In this document: piece after piece, positions 31,986-41,309 of the stretch
How the letters are laid out: each line of letters begins with the position of its first letter
How positions within the stretch are numbered: position 1 is the first letter of the stretch
Origin: Okapia johnstoni
Taxonomy: Eukaryota > Chordata > Mammalia > Artiodactyla > Giraffidae
Direction of reading: 5' to 3'
Assembly (NCBI GenBank): GCA_024291935.2
Contig: CM044316.1
Span: 9,354,501-9,418,500 of the forward strand
DNA length: 64,000 nt
Position numbers and translations under genes: made by a program
The notes under the pieces: model-generated
Told to the model about the DNA's origin: nothing
Databases searched by the model: none
What the model saw: the letters and a program-made list of their open reading frames with translations, nothing else

Positions 31986-32649
31986 TCTGGTTCCCAGTGT
32001 TTTATCACTCACCCAACTCTGGATACAGAGAGAAGAATCTTGTCTGTCCAGTTTTGACAGATGGGCACCTCTCATCTTCTCCTTGGAGTGTGATAAAGAT
32101 TGGTATGTTGCTGAAGGTTTGTAGTCAGCTCACAAGGGCCATCAAGGATGGTGTCTAGCTCCTTTCCCTATGCACTTTTCCTTGTCTGCACCACCTACCT
32201 CTACCCTGTCACACACATGCATGCATGTACACATGTACACACCCTCTCTCGGTCTCAAAGAAAGACAGAATTTTCAAGCCCCCCAATCCTGCAAGGGCCG
32301 GATTATTCCTGCTTCCCTCTCTAGCCAGTGCCCTGACTCTCTCAAAATTCCTGAGAATGTGACCTACTTTCTTTCTCCTCACCTCAACAGACTCTGTTCC
32401 CACTTTCCCCAAAAAATCACTTTGGGAATGGGAGAAGTCCCCAGTGCATAACCAAGCTGTCCTGTTCAAGCATCTCAGAGCTCATCTCTCTTGTCCATGC
32501 TAAGGCATGTTGGCACTGTCTCCTTTCAGCTCAGTGATGCTTCTTGGCTTGCATTTCTTCTTTTCTAATTACTCCTTCCCAGTCCCCATTATGGGGTCAT
32601 GAGGGTTTTCTGCCCACTGAGAGGGTACCCTTCTCATGCCATGCATGAT
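31986..32649. other. Intron sequence, no recognised feature
   Basis: Unique intron. A short CATG/CACA-rich patch lies at 32211-32240. No exon recognised. Confidence 0.5.
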
Positions 32650-32945
32650 TCCCAAGCCATCTCTGACAGTCCCAGGGTTTTAAACCTTCCATTGCTGTCA
32701 ACTGTTCAAAATCCTTAACATGACACATAGAACCACCCTCGCCTGGTCTCCCACTGCTCACTTCTTGCATTATCCCAACTCCATTGGAACCTCTATGCAT
32801 GCAAGCCTTCTCATACTTCCAAGACTTTGCTCATACTGAGCCAGCCCCCTAAATCTCTCTTCCCACTTCTTTATTTCAGAGTCATCTCCACTCCCCCAAG
32901 CTAAACTCTGTTCCCTTCATCATGCTTCCAAAGCAAGTGATACAT
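32650..32945 (+). mobile_element. LINE L2 fragment
   Basis: Forward L2-like order: CAAAATCCTTAACATGACAC, CTGGTCTCCCACTGCTCACT, CCAAGACTTTGCTCATACTG. Diverged. Confidence 0.55.
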
Positions 32946-32957
32946 ACATACATAGAA

Positions 32958-33375
32958 CAGAAGTTAAGAGCCCATATTCCGATACATGTATACATATGGC
33001 TGAGTCCCTTCACTGTTCACCTGAATCTATCACAACATTGTTAACCCAGATATACCCCAATACAAAATAAAAAGTTTTTTTTAAATAAAGCACCCATATA
33101 CTTCCTGGGTCCAAATCCCAGATCTGCCATTTACTACCTATGTGTCCTTGGGCACATTCCAAGCCCCTTTGGGTCTCAGTTTCCTCATCTGTAGGATGGA
33201 AATAAATACAAACAGCTTCCTCATAAAGTTCTTTGGAAGATTAAATGAAATGATATGTATAATAGTGATAGCGATTGTTTGAACGGAAAGGGCTGGTGTC
33301 ACATTTCTGTCTGTATCCCTGATACTGAGAAAAATGACTGACACATAGCAGGTGCTCAGTTAATTGCACTAAACT
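32958..33375 (+). mobile_element. MIR SINE remnant split by an L1 tip
   Basis: Forward MIR: AGAAGTTAAGAGCCCATATT before the insertion. After it CCAAATCCCAGATCTGCCAT, TTTCCTCATCTGTAGGATGG and the tail ACACATAGCAGGTGCTCAGT. Confidence 0.78.
32981..33090 (+). mobile_element. L1 3'-tip fragment nested in MIR
   Basis: Very short L1 terminus: TCACAACATTGTTAACCCAG, CCCCAATACAAAATAAA. Flanks share CCCATAT, so a short target duplication is likely. Confidence 0.72.
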
Positions 33376-33394
33376 GAACTATCACCTATGTGCT

Positions 33395-33770
33395 GAAGAT
33401 GCTGTATTAGGATAGGCTAATTGCTATAACAAACCACTCCCAAATCTCAATGGCTTGAAGGATTATTCCTTGTTCATGCCACAGTTTGATTAGAAGGGGC
33501 AGCTGCGTTCTGTTTCACACAGTCATGCAGGGACCCAGGGTCCATGCTTCTTGTGGTTCTGCCATCCTCAAGTCCTCCACTGGGTCATCTACAATTTATT
33601 GATACTGAACAGAAGAAGAAAAGGAGCATGGAGGATCTTGCAGGTAGTTTTAGGAACCTGGCTTGGGAGTGACTTAGTTCATTTTCTCTCCCATCCTATT
33701 GGCCAGATTAAGCCTCATGACCCTGCTTTGATGCAAAGGGTGCCGGGAAATGTAATCTAGCCATGTGCCT
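33395..33770. repeat. Unclassified ancient repeat, copy 2
   Basis: Shares ATTGCTATAACAAACCACTC, CAGTCATGCAGGGACCCAGG and GTGCCGGGAAATGTAATCTA with the copy at 28775-29250. Confidence 0.5.
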
Positions 33771-34069
33771 GGTCAGACAAGAGCATGGACATTGGAAAAA
33801 AAAACAGTCTATGCTGAGCCCCTCACCCCCAAGCCTGCACTCAGTTTTCTCTAGGAGCTCTGCAGCTAAATTTCTAAGCAACCCCAAATCACCAAAAGCT
33901 CAAGCCTTTTCTCCTCCCCTCCTACTCAATGACACCATGTCTGCCCCACTTACCCAGACCAAGAACCTAGAAGCCATCATTGCCTTCCTTCTATCCCTCC
34001 CTCCTTTTGTTCCAATAGTCATTACATCTGTTGAGCCCACCTCCTGAATGTTTCTTAGAGCCATGCTTC
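33771..34069. other. Intron sequence, no recognised feature
   Basis: Unique intron with an A run at 33797-33806. Confidence 0.5.
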
Positions 34070-34071
34070 TA

Positions 34072-34133
34072 TGGGGTTGGCCAAAAAGTTCAGTTGAGTT
34101 TTTTTGTAGGAATGAACTTTTTGGCCAGCCCAA
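34072..34133. mobile_element. Mariner-type palindromic MITE (62 bp)
   Basis: Two arms in inverted orientation: TGGGGTTGGCCAAAAAGTTCA on the left and TGAACTTTTTGGCCAGCCCAA on the right, 19 of 21 positions complementary. A TA dinucleotide flanks both sides (34070-34071, 34134-34135), as expected for mariner/Tc1 insertion. The core left between the arms is only about 20 bp. Transcripts would fold into a near-perfect hairpin. Confidence 0.85.
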
Positions 34134-34159
34134 TATTTTTCTCTATCCTCTGTCTTATC

Positions 34160-34394
34160 ATCCTGAACTTATCATCCTTCATCTGGACAACCTGATCCTA
34201 TGGTCATCACCACATTGGGCTTTGACCTCCAGCATCCACTCCTTCTAACTCACTTTCCAAAGCTCTAACTAAATCATCCTCTAATATTTAATCTAATATT
34301 TAAGTCAAATCATATCATATCCCACTTTAAACATCTAAACAGTTGTCTTCAAACCGTTTGAAAGCAATGGAACCCTTTCTGCCAAATCAGCCTT
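34160..34394 (+). mobile_element. Possible L2 fragment
   Basis: L2-like ordering of AAATCATCCTCTAATATTTA and CTTTAAACATCTAAACAGTT. Weak similarity by eye only. Confidence 0.35.
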
Positions 34395-34544
34395 ATCTTG
34401 AAATAAACTTTTTCATTTTAGAATAATTTTAGACTTAGAACAAGGTGGCAAAGGTAATATAGAGAGTTCCCACATACCCCTCAGCCAGTTTCCCCTCATG
34501 TTACCAGCTTATATAACCGCAGTACTCGAGTCAAAACTAAGTAT

Positions 34545-34883
34545 AGGGTGTCCCTGGTGGCTCAGTGGTAAAGAACGCACCTGGAAGTACAGGAGACACG
34601 GATTTGATCCTTGATCCATGTTGATCAGGAAGATTCCACATGCCACAGAGTAACTAAGCTCATGAACCATAACTATTGAGCCTGTGCTCTAGAGCCCGGG
34701 AGACACAACTACTGAAGTCCAAGCGCTTGGAGCCTGTGCTCCGCAACAAGGGAGGCCACCACAATGAGAAGCCCATGCACTACAGCCGGAGAGTAGCCCC
34801 TGCCCACTGCAACTAGAGAAAAGCCTGAGCAGCAACAAAGACCCAGCACAGACAGAACTAAATAAATAAAAAATTAAAAAACC
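34545..34883 (+). mobile_element. CHR-type SINE with Bov-tA-like head
   Basis: Head GTCCCTGGTGGCTCAGTGGT resembles Bov-tA, but the body (GAGCCTGTGCTCTAGAGCCC, GGCCACCACAATGAGAAGCC) and AAATAA tail are long CHR. CTAAGTAT at 34537-34544 and 34884-34891 is the target duplication. Confidence 0.9.
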
Positions 34884-35048
34884 TAAGTATTGCACAGGGA
34901 ACACTACTCAGTGCTCTTTGGTGACCTAAATGAGAATGAAATTCAAAAATGAGGAGATATATGTGTACATAAAGCTGATTCACTTTGCTGTAGAGCAGAA
35001 CTAACACAGCATTATAAAGCAACTATAATCTAATAAAGTTATTTTTAA
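34884..35048 (+). mobile_element. Artiodactyl L1 3'-end fragment
   Basis: Forward L1 3' UTR: TTGCACAGGGAACACTACTC, GCTGATTCACTTTGCTGTAG, AAGCAACTATAATCTAATAA. Confidence 0.88.
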
Positions 35049-35508
35049 AAGTAAAAAATAAATATTAGTACATTACTATTAACTAGACTTCTGTAATGTT
35101 ATTTGAATCCCAATGTGTAAAGCAATTGAAATGAAGCTTTAAACCAGAAAAAGACTTTCCAGAAAGTTCCACGTGGTGGCCCACACCCCACCTCCCCTTT
35201 GCCCATGAGTTAACCCCTGAGACACCTCTGAGGAACCCAGTTTGAACTCACTAACCTTAGGGCACAAGACAAACTCTTTGTGGTGGCCACCTTTTCTGGC
35301 CCTTGTCCAGCTCACTAGCCTTCCTTCTCACTGTTCTCTTCATTCAGTCAGTCAGCAAACATTTATTGAGCATATACTATGTGCAAGGCAATTTTCTAGG
35401 TGACAGGAACAGGATACAGATAAATTTCCAAAACTCATGAAGCCGATAGTCTAGAAGAGGGGAGGCAGACCACAGACAATAAACTTAATAAATAAAATAT
35501 ATAGTAAA

Positions 35509-35675
35509 TAAGGGTCCCTGGTGGCTCAGTGGTAAAGAATCTGCCTGCAATTCAGGAGACCCGGTTCTATCCCTGGGTGAAGAAGATCCCCTGGAGAAGG
35601 GAATGGCAACCCACTCCAGTATTCTTGCCTGGAGAATTCCACGAACAAAGGAGCCTGCTGGGCTACAGTCCATTT
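35509..35675 (+). mobile_element. Bov-tA SINE, 3' truncated
   Basis: Forward SINE from GGGTCCCTGGTGGCTCAGTG to GCTGGGCTACAGTCCATTTT. The final 45 or so bases are missing. Inserted in the L2. Confidence 0.9.
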
Positions 35676-35736
35676 TTGTGATAAGTGCTATAGAGAAAAA
35701 TAGAGCCAGGAAAGAGCAGAGGAAATGCTGGGGTCA

Positions 35737-36152
35737 GGGAAGTGAAAGTCTCTTAGTCACGTCTGACCCTTTGCGACCCCATGGACTGTAGCCCACGAGG
35801 CTCCGCTTTCCATGGAATTCTCCAGGCAAGAATACTGTTCAGTTCAGTTCAGTCGCTCAGTCATGTCCGACTCTTTGTGACCCCATGAATCACAGCACGC
35901 CAGGCCGCGCTGTCCATCACCAACTCCCGGAGTTTACCCAAACCCATGTCCATTGAGTCGGTGATGCCATCCAACCATCTCATCCTCTGTCGTCCCCTTC
36001 TCCTCCTGCCCCCAATCCTTCCCAGCATTAGGGTCTTTTCCAATGAGTCAACTCAGCTATTTCTTTTTCCAGGGGCTCTTCCCAACTCAGGGATCGAGCC
36101 TGGGTCTCTCACATTGTAGGCAGATTTCTTTACCGACTGAGCCACCAGGGAA
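35737..36152 (-). mobile_element. BovA SINE interrupted by a BovB 3' end
   Basis: Reverse SINE with both ends present: GTCTCTTAGTCACGTCTGAC at left and GAGCCACCAGGGAAGC at right. Flanked by GCTGGGGTCA at 35727-35736 and 36153-36162. The middle is interrupted at about 35839-36050. Confidence 0.9.
35839..36050 (-). mobile_element. BovB 3' end nested in BovA SINE
   Basis: Reverse BovB 3' end: TTCAGTTCAGTTCAGTCGCT, CCAACTCCCGGAGTTTACCC, TCATCCTCTGTCGTCCCCTT, ending near TCCAATGAGTCAACTC. 5' truncated at about 210 bp. Confidence 0.88.
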
Positions 36153-36189
36153 GCTGGGGTCAAGGTGCAATTTTTAAAAGGATGGTCAT

Positions 36190-36315
36190 AGCAATTCTCT
36201 AATTGGCCAGTGGTTAGGACTCCATGCGTTCACTACAAAGGGCCCAGATTTGATCCCTGGTTGGGAAACTAAGATCCCACAAGCCATGTGGCATGGCCAA
36301 AAAAATAAAATAAAT
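36190..36315 (+). mobile_element. CHR-2 type SINE
   Basis: Forward CHR-2: GGCCAGTGGTTAGGACTCCA, GATTTGATCCCTGGTTGGGA, tail AAAAAAATAAAATAAAT. AGGATGGTCAT (36179-36189) and AGGATAGTCAT (36316-36326) flank it. Confidence 0.92.
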
Positions 36316-36387
36316 AGGATAGTCATGGAAAGCCTGACTGAGGAAATAGAAGGATTATTCTGCCTGCTTAAATATCAAGAATAGACT

Positions 36388-36502
36388 GAAGGCAGAACAT
36401 ATACTCAATATTTTGTAGTAACTTATAAGGGAAATATATGTATTTCTATCTGAGACATATACATATCTATCTGAAAAAGAATAGATATATTTATGTATGT
36501 AT
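36388..36502 (+). mobile_element. L1 3' UTR piece, left copy of a duplication
   Basis: Forward L1 3' UTR without its terminus: ATACTCAATATTTTGTAGTA to GAATAGATATATTTATGTAT. The same segment occurs again at 36697-36780 beyond a SINE. This copy has about 33 extra bases in the middle. Confidence 0.8.
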
Positions 36503-36696
36503 GGGTGTCCCAGGTGACGCTAGTGAAAAGAACCGACCTACCAATGCAGGAGACATAAGAGATGTGGGTTCAATCCTTGGGTCGGGAAGATCCCTTGGAG
36601 GAGGGCATGACAACCCAGTCCAGTATCCTTGCCTGGAGAATTCCATGGACAGAGGAGTGATGGGGTCACAAAAAGTCAGACAGGACTGAAGCGACT
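36503..36696 (+). mobile_element. Bov-tA SINE between duplicated L1 pieces
   Basis: Forward SINE: GGGTGTCCCAGGTGACGCTA to GACAGGACTGAAGCGACTGA. Contains a small ACATAAGAGATG insertion after the head, seen also in the SINE at 53.55 kb. Confidence 0.9.
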
Positions 36697-36850
36697 GAAG
36701 GGGGAACTTATACTCAATATTTTGTAATAACTTATAAGGGGAAAGAATCTGAAAAAGAATAGATATATATGTATGTATAATTGAATCACTTTTTATACAC
36801 CTAAAACTAGCACAACATTGTAAGTTAACTATGCTTCAATTAAAAAAGAA
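36697..36850 (+). mobile_element. L1 3' end, right copy with terminus
   Basis: Forward L1 3' end: ATACTCAATATTTTGTAATA, ACCTAAAACTAGCACAACAT, TTAACTATGCTTCAATTAAA. The first 84 bp repeat the left piece. Confidence 0.85.
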
Positions 36851-37340
36851 TAGGCTGGAGGATTTGTGGAAGCAGAGACATTATTTGGGAGGTGACTAGA
36901 AGGATGAATTTACCATTGACTAAGATGGGAAGGAGATGGCACTGGGGGTTGGATTAGGAGCTCACCTTCAGACTTGCTAAGTTTTACCTGCCCAAGTAGA
37001 GATGTTGTATTGGCCACTGAGTATGTGGAGCCTGAAGTTAAGAAGAAAAGACAGGACTGGAAGTACAAATGCGGGAGTCATCAGCCTGCACAGGTTATTC
37101 ATAGCCATGAAACTGGATAAGGGAGTGGATGGAAAAGGGCACTGAGGACTGAGCCTGGGGTTGGCTGTCCATCATTAAAGAGGTGGGGAGGATGAAGAGG
37201 ATCTAGCAAAGGAGACTGAGATGGAGCCAATGAGGGGAGTGTGGGTCCCAGAGGCTGAGTGGGAAGACATTTCACACAGTAGGAGGGAATGATGGATGGT
37301 GTCAGCTGATGCCAGTGGGTTACCCAAAAGAGAAATGAGG

Positions 37341-37470
37341 ACTTCCTGTGTGGTCCAGTGGCTAAGACTCCACACTCCCAAAGTAGGGGGTCCAGGTTCA
37401 ATGTCTGGTCAGGGAACTAGATCCCATATGCTGCAAGACCTGGCACAGTTGAATAAATAAATAATAATAA
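37341..37470 (+). mobile_element. CHR-2 type SINE
   Basis: Forward CHR-2: GGACTTCCTGTGTGGTCCAG, CCAGGTTCAATGTCTGGTCA, with an AATAAATAAATAATAATAAA tail. Confidence 0.9.
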
Positions 37471-37604
37471 ATGTGTTTTTTTAATTTTTTATCAAAAAAA
37501 TAGAATTAATGGTTAGATTTAGCAGCATGGAGGTCTTTGGTGGTCTTGGCCTCAGTTGCTTAGGGAGAGGTTGAAGCAAAAGGCTTTGGAAGGATTACTA
37601 ACAG

Positions 37605-37992
37605 TTCTCTTTTTTGAAGTATAGTTGATTTAGCATGTTGTGTTAGTTTCTGGTGTACAGCAAAGTGATTCAGTTACACATATATGATTCTTTTTCATAT
37701 TCTTTTCCATTATGGTTTATTGCCTAGGGTTCCTCCCTGTGGCTCAGATGGTAAAGAATCTGCCCACAATGCGGGCGACCCGGGTTCGATCCCTGGGTGG
37801 GGAAGGGAATGGCTGCCCACTCCAGTATTCTTACTAGAGACTTCCATGGACAGAGGAGCCTGGTGGGCTACAGTTCATGGGATCTCAGAGAGTCGGACAT
37901 GACTGAGCGACTTGCACTTACTTACACATGTGGTTTATTACAGGATATTAAATATAGCTCCTTGTGCTATACAGTAGGACCTTGTCCTTATC
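37605..37992 (-). mobile_element. L1 3' end split by Bov-tA
   Basis: Reverse L1 3' end: GAAGTATAGTTGATTTAGCA and CAGCAAAGTGATTCAGTTAC before the SINE, then GTGCTATACAGTAGGACCTT after it. Flanks share CAGTTCT, a possible target duplication. Confidence 0.88.
37722..37930 (+). mobile_element. Bov-tA SINE nested in L1
   Basis: Forward Bov-tA: TCCTCCCTGTGGCTCAGATG to TGACTGAGCGACTTGCACTT. TGGTTTATT at 37713-37721 and 37931-37939 is the target duplication. Confidence 0.94.
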
Positions 37993-38394
37993 AGTTCTTT
38001 TAAAGAGTTTTGCTGTGAAGGGTGGAGGGGAAAAGAAAAGGTGTTAGCTAGTGGGGAAATTGGAATTGAAAGATTTCTTCTTCAAGGTCGGAGAGCTAAC
38101 AGCAGAGTTTATGATGATGAGAATAACCCAGGAGGAGGAAAAACATGATGATGCCAGAGAAAAAGGAGAGAGTTGGCAGGATGGACATCTCTCAGTTTCC
38201 AGGAGAGGGTGACATTTGTACAAGTGGAAGGTTTTGTTTTAGATAGAAGCATATACAAGCAATCTATAGAAATATAAGGGAAGGCACTATATGTGCTGGG
38301 AGCTGGGGAGTAAATGTAGTGGTGGGTGCTTGTGGAATTTCTTTTCTAATGCTTCTATTTTCTCATGATTTATCAAGGACAGGTTGTGAGCAAC

Positions 38395-38540
38395 AAATTC
38401 AAGTATATTCAGTAATTATTTGTAGGATGTTGACTCTGTATCATGCACTGTGCTGGGAGTTGGGGTATAGCTGCCCACAAAGACACAGCTAAGTGCCTAC
38501 TGTATTTCTACTTTCGGTCCAGTAGAAGACACCAGACATA
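38395..38540 (-). mobile_element. LINE L2 3' tip
   Basis: Reverse L2 tail: TTCAGTAATTATTTGTAGGA and CATGCACTGTGCTGGGAGTT. Diverged. Confidence 0.5.
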
Positions 38541-39233
38541 CACACATGAGACTGTTTAGGACCAGCAACTTCAGGTGTCAGCATCAGAAAGCATTGTCTA
38601 TTCCTCTCCCCTGTCTCCCACCACCTCATCTTCATCTTGCTAGATTTTAAGTCTTTTAGCCTTGTCCCAACACATCCCAGAACCCTCTTGACTCCACTTC
38701 CTGCCGTGGTTCCATCCATTCCCCCAAGGCCAACGCTCTCTTTCAGGAAAGCAAAGTTCCAAAGAATCAAGATTGTATCAATGGGCCTGTCTCTATGGCA
38801 GCAATCATGAATGAGCCAAGCAAGGTAACCCTGGAGATAGCATGAATGAGAAGTGGTCTGTTGCCACGGAGATGTGCTGAATGGAAAGGCCCCCACTAGC
38901 AGGGATATGTCATCAAGATGGAACAGTCAGCGTGAAGTCAGCATGCCTATTTTCAACTCAGAGTTACAAAAATACATTTTAATAAAGCTCACGATCTACC
39001 TCATTCCTCCCCACTCCCTCCTCTTCTTCACCCTTCATCCTTCAGCTCAATCCAGGCTTGTCAGGTCTTAAGACCTTCAAGTTCCTCAAGAACACCCCAG
39101 GTGGAGGCTGTTCTTTCACCATATAACTTCCTCTCCTGGGCCAAGTTGGTCCCCCTATGACGAACTACTATCTTCCCTTTAGGAAACAGCAGTATCCTCA
39201 AAAGTCATGAGTTGATGGGAAAGACATTAACTA
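38541..39233. other. Intron sequence, no recognised feature
   Basis: Unique intronic sequence. A 135-codon antisense frame (38489-38896) lacks any family resemblance. Confidence 0.5.
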
Positions 39234-39245
39234 CATTCTTTGGGG

Positions 39246-39439
39246 GCTTCCCTCATGGCTCAGTGGTAAAAAATCTGGCTGCCAATGCAGGAGATGCAGA
39301 TTTCATCCCTGAGTCGGAAAGATCCCCTGGAGAAGGAAGTGGCAACACACTCCCGCATTCTTGCCATGGACAGAGGAGCCTGGTGGGCTACAGTCCATGG
39401 GACTGAGTCAGACATGACTTAGTGACTAAACAACAACAG
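39246..39439 (+). mobile_element. Bov-tA SINE with 12-bp target duplication
   Basis: Forward SINE: CTTCCCTCATGGCTCAGTGG to GACATGACTTAGTGACTAAA. CATTCTTTGGGG at 39234-39245 and 39440-39451 is perfect. It has lost short segments after the CATTCTTGCC and CATGGGACTGAGT motifs. Confidence 0.94.
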
Positions 39440-39451
39440 CATTCTTTGGGG

Positions 39452-39771
39452 CAAGAGTAGTTGAGAAACTGAATCAACTCAGCTCACACCTACATGTAGT
39501 CTCTCACTGGGTGTATCAGTTCTCTTATCTAGAAACTGACATAATACCCCATGTACAGTGGTATTATCTAATCATGCTGGTGGTGCTGAACATATACCCT
39601 TAGTACCACTTGGAAGCAATTTGTAAAAGCCCAGGATTCAGTGCCTAGGAGGATATCTTTGAAGAGCTCTGAATCTCTGAAACTCACCCAAGTTCTTTCT
39701 GTCCTACTCAAAGTGCATTTCTTCATTTATCTCTTTATTCATTGGTTCTTTCCCTTGTTCAACCATATTTT
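39452..39771. other. Intron sequence, no recognised feature
   Basis: Unique intronic sequence, possibly with decayed MIR at 39495-39610. Confidence 0.45.
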
Positions 39772-39824
39772 TTGAGCATTGTTATAGCAAAGGGCTAGAA
39801 GTAACTCAAGTGTCCAGTAACTCA

Positions 39825-40038
39825 GCGTGTGTGCTCAGGTGCTGTGTCTGACTCCTTGTGACCCCTGACTATAGCTCACCAGACTACTCTGTCTATGGGA
39901 TTCTCCAGGCAGGAATACTGGAGTGGGTTGCCATTTGCTTCTCCAGGGGATCTTCCCAACTCAGGGATCAAACCTGCGTCTCTGGTGTCTCCTGCATTGG
40001 CAGGAGGGGTCTTTACCACTGAGCCACCTAGGAAGCCC
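39825..40038 (-). mobile_element. BovA/Bov-tA SINE with 11-bp target duplication
   Basis: Reverse SINE: GTGTGTGCTCAGGTGCTGTG to GAGCCACCTAGGAAGCCC. Perfect CCAGTAACTCA at 39814-39824 and 40039-40049, inside old L1. Confidence 0.95.
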
Positions 40039-40144
40039 CCAGTAACTCAACAGGGAACTATTATGTAATTTATGGTACACCCATCTCACAGGATTCTATG
40101 AAGGCATTAAAAAAGGAAGAAACAGATGTTTGGTACTATTAGGA

Positions 40145-40290
40145 GCTTAGCACTTACAAAGCACCTACTGTATAAAAGGCACCATTCTAAATGTTGTTGT
40201 AAAGTGACAATTAACACATGAATCCTATAATAAGCTTGTAAGGTAGTTCCTGGCATGTTCCCATTTTACAGATGGGGAAACAGGAATTTC
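40145..40290 (-). mobile_element. MIR SINE inside old L1
   Basis: Reverse MIR: TACAAAGCACCTACTGTATA, AAGCTTGTAAGGTAGTTCCT, CATTTTACAGATGGGGAAAC. L1 sequence lies on both sides. Confidence 0.72.
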
Positions 40291-40557
40291 CATATCCAAG
40301 TTATATTGTCAAGTGAGAAGAGCAAGTTTCATTGTGGTACATATAGCAGGTACCATTTGCTCGTAAATGCATAGACTATTTCTGGAAGATTCCGTAAGAA
40401 ACTAATAATTGTGTTTGCCTCTGTAGAGGGACTCTAAGAGACTTGGAAATGGGTGTCCAGAGAAAACTTACTTTCCACAGTAAATGCTGTATGTTTTCTG
40501 AATCATATATCCCGTATGTGTATTATATTCCACAAAACCTAACAGAAAATGGCCATT

Positions 40558-41130
40558 CCCTTAGTCCATTCAGGCTATAACAAAATGCCATAGACTGGGT
40601 GGCTTAGAAACAATAAATGTTTATTTCTCATAGCTCCAGAGACTGGGAAATCCAAGATCAAGGTGATGGAAGATTCAGTATCTGGTGAGAACCGATTTCC
40701 TGGTACATAGACAACTGTCTTTTCACTATATCCTTACACAGGGCAAATGAGCTGTCTGAGGGCTCTCATAAGGGCACTAATCCTATTCATGAGGGCCCCA
40801 CATTCATGACCTAATCAGTTCCCAAGGGCCCCCAGCTCTAAAAACCATCACACTGGGCATTAGGATTTAACATACAAATTTTGAAGGGACAGATATTCAG
40901 TCTAGGGCTTCCCAGGTGGCTCAGTGGTAAAGAATACACCTGCCAGTGCAGGCGGTTCAGTCCCTGGGTCAGGAAGATCCCCTGGAGAGGGAAATGGCAA
41001 CCCACTCCAGTATTCTTGCATGGGAAATCCCACGGAAAGAGGAGACTGGCGGGCTAGAGTCCATGGGGTCACAAAGAGTTGGACACAACTTAGTGACTGA
41101 GCGTGAGCATGAAACATTCAGTCCACAGCA
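40558..41130 (-). mobile_element. MLT1/MaLR-type LTR split by a SINE
   Basis: Reverse LTR: TTAGTCCATTCAGGCTATAA, GACTGGGTGGCTTAGAAACA, AGGGCACTAATCCTATTCAT, and GACCTAATCAGTTCCCAAGG. It ends with CATTCAGTCCACAGCA after the SINE. Solo LTR, non-coding. Confidence 0.85.
40903..41115 (+). mobile_element. Bov-tA SINE nested in LTR
   Basis: Forward SINE: AGGGCTTCCCAGGTGGCTCA to CAACTTAGTGACTGAGCGTG. ATTCAGTC at 40895-40902 and 41116-41123 flanks it. Confidence 0.94.
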
Positions 41131-41275
41131 GTTATTAAGTCACATTATGTGCCAGATGCTCCTAGATTCTAGAAAAACATGGATGAGCAAAATGTTCTAC
41201 TGATGAGGAAGATGAGGTACGTTAAGTAATGTGCCCAAGTGGCAGAGCTGGGATTCAAACCAGAATGTCTGGATG
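41131..41275 (-). mobile_element. MIR SINE remnant
   Basis: Reverse MIR: TTATTAAGTCACATTATGTG, GAGGAAGATGAGGTACGTTA, GAGCTGGGATTCAAACCAGA. Confidence 0.72.
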
Positions 41276-41309
41276 CAAGATTCATGCAGAAAGGAAAAAG
41301 AGTGTAACA

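Larger units (their letters stand above)
34395..35120. mobile_element. Old L1 3' UTR block split by L1 tip plus SINE
   Basis: Old L1 sequence at 34395-34536 (GAATAATTTTAGACTTAGAA, AGAGAGTTCCCACATACCCC) resumes at about 35050-35120 (ATTAGTACATTACTATTAAC). A later L1 3' tip and a SINE separate the two parts. Confidence 0.65.
35342..38240 (-). mobile_element. Old L2-like LINE broken by many insertions
   Basis: Reverse L2 tail at 35342-35508 (AAACATTTATTGAGCATATA). L2-like blocks resume at 35676-35736, 36153-36189, 36316-36385, 36850-37150 (GCGGGAGTCATCAGCCTGCA), 37500-37600 and 38000-38240. Bov-tA, BovA with BovB, CHR-2 and L1 pieces fill the gaps. Block assignment by eye; the outer right limit is approximate. 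Confidence 0.6.
39772..40555 (+). mobile_element. Old L1 3' end, split by BovA and MIR
   Basis: Forward old L1: AAGGGCTAGAAGTAACTCAA, TTATGGTACACCCATCTCAC, then TAAGAAACTAATAATTGTGT and AACTTACTTTCCACAGTAAA. A SINE sits at 39825-40038 and a MIR at 40145-40290. Confidence 0.75.

Noticed and set aside
29330..41130. Endogenous retrovirus with internal genes between the LTR-like remnants
   Set aside because: The LTRs at 29.3-30.2 and 40.6-41.1 kb are separate solo MaLR-type remnants with unrelated sequence between them. No gag, pol or env coding sequence was recognised.
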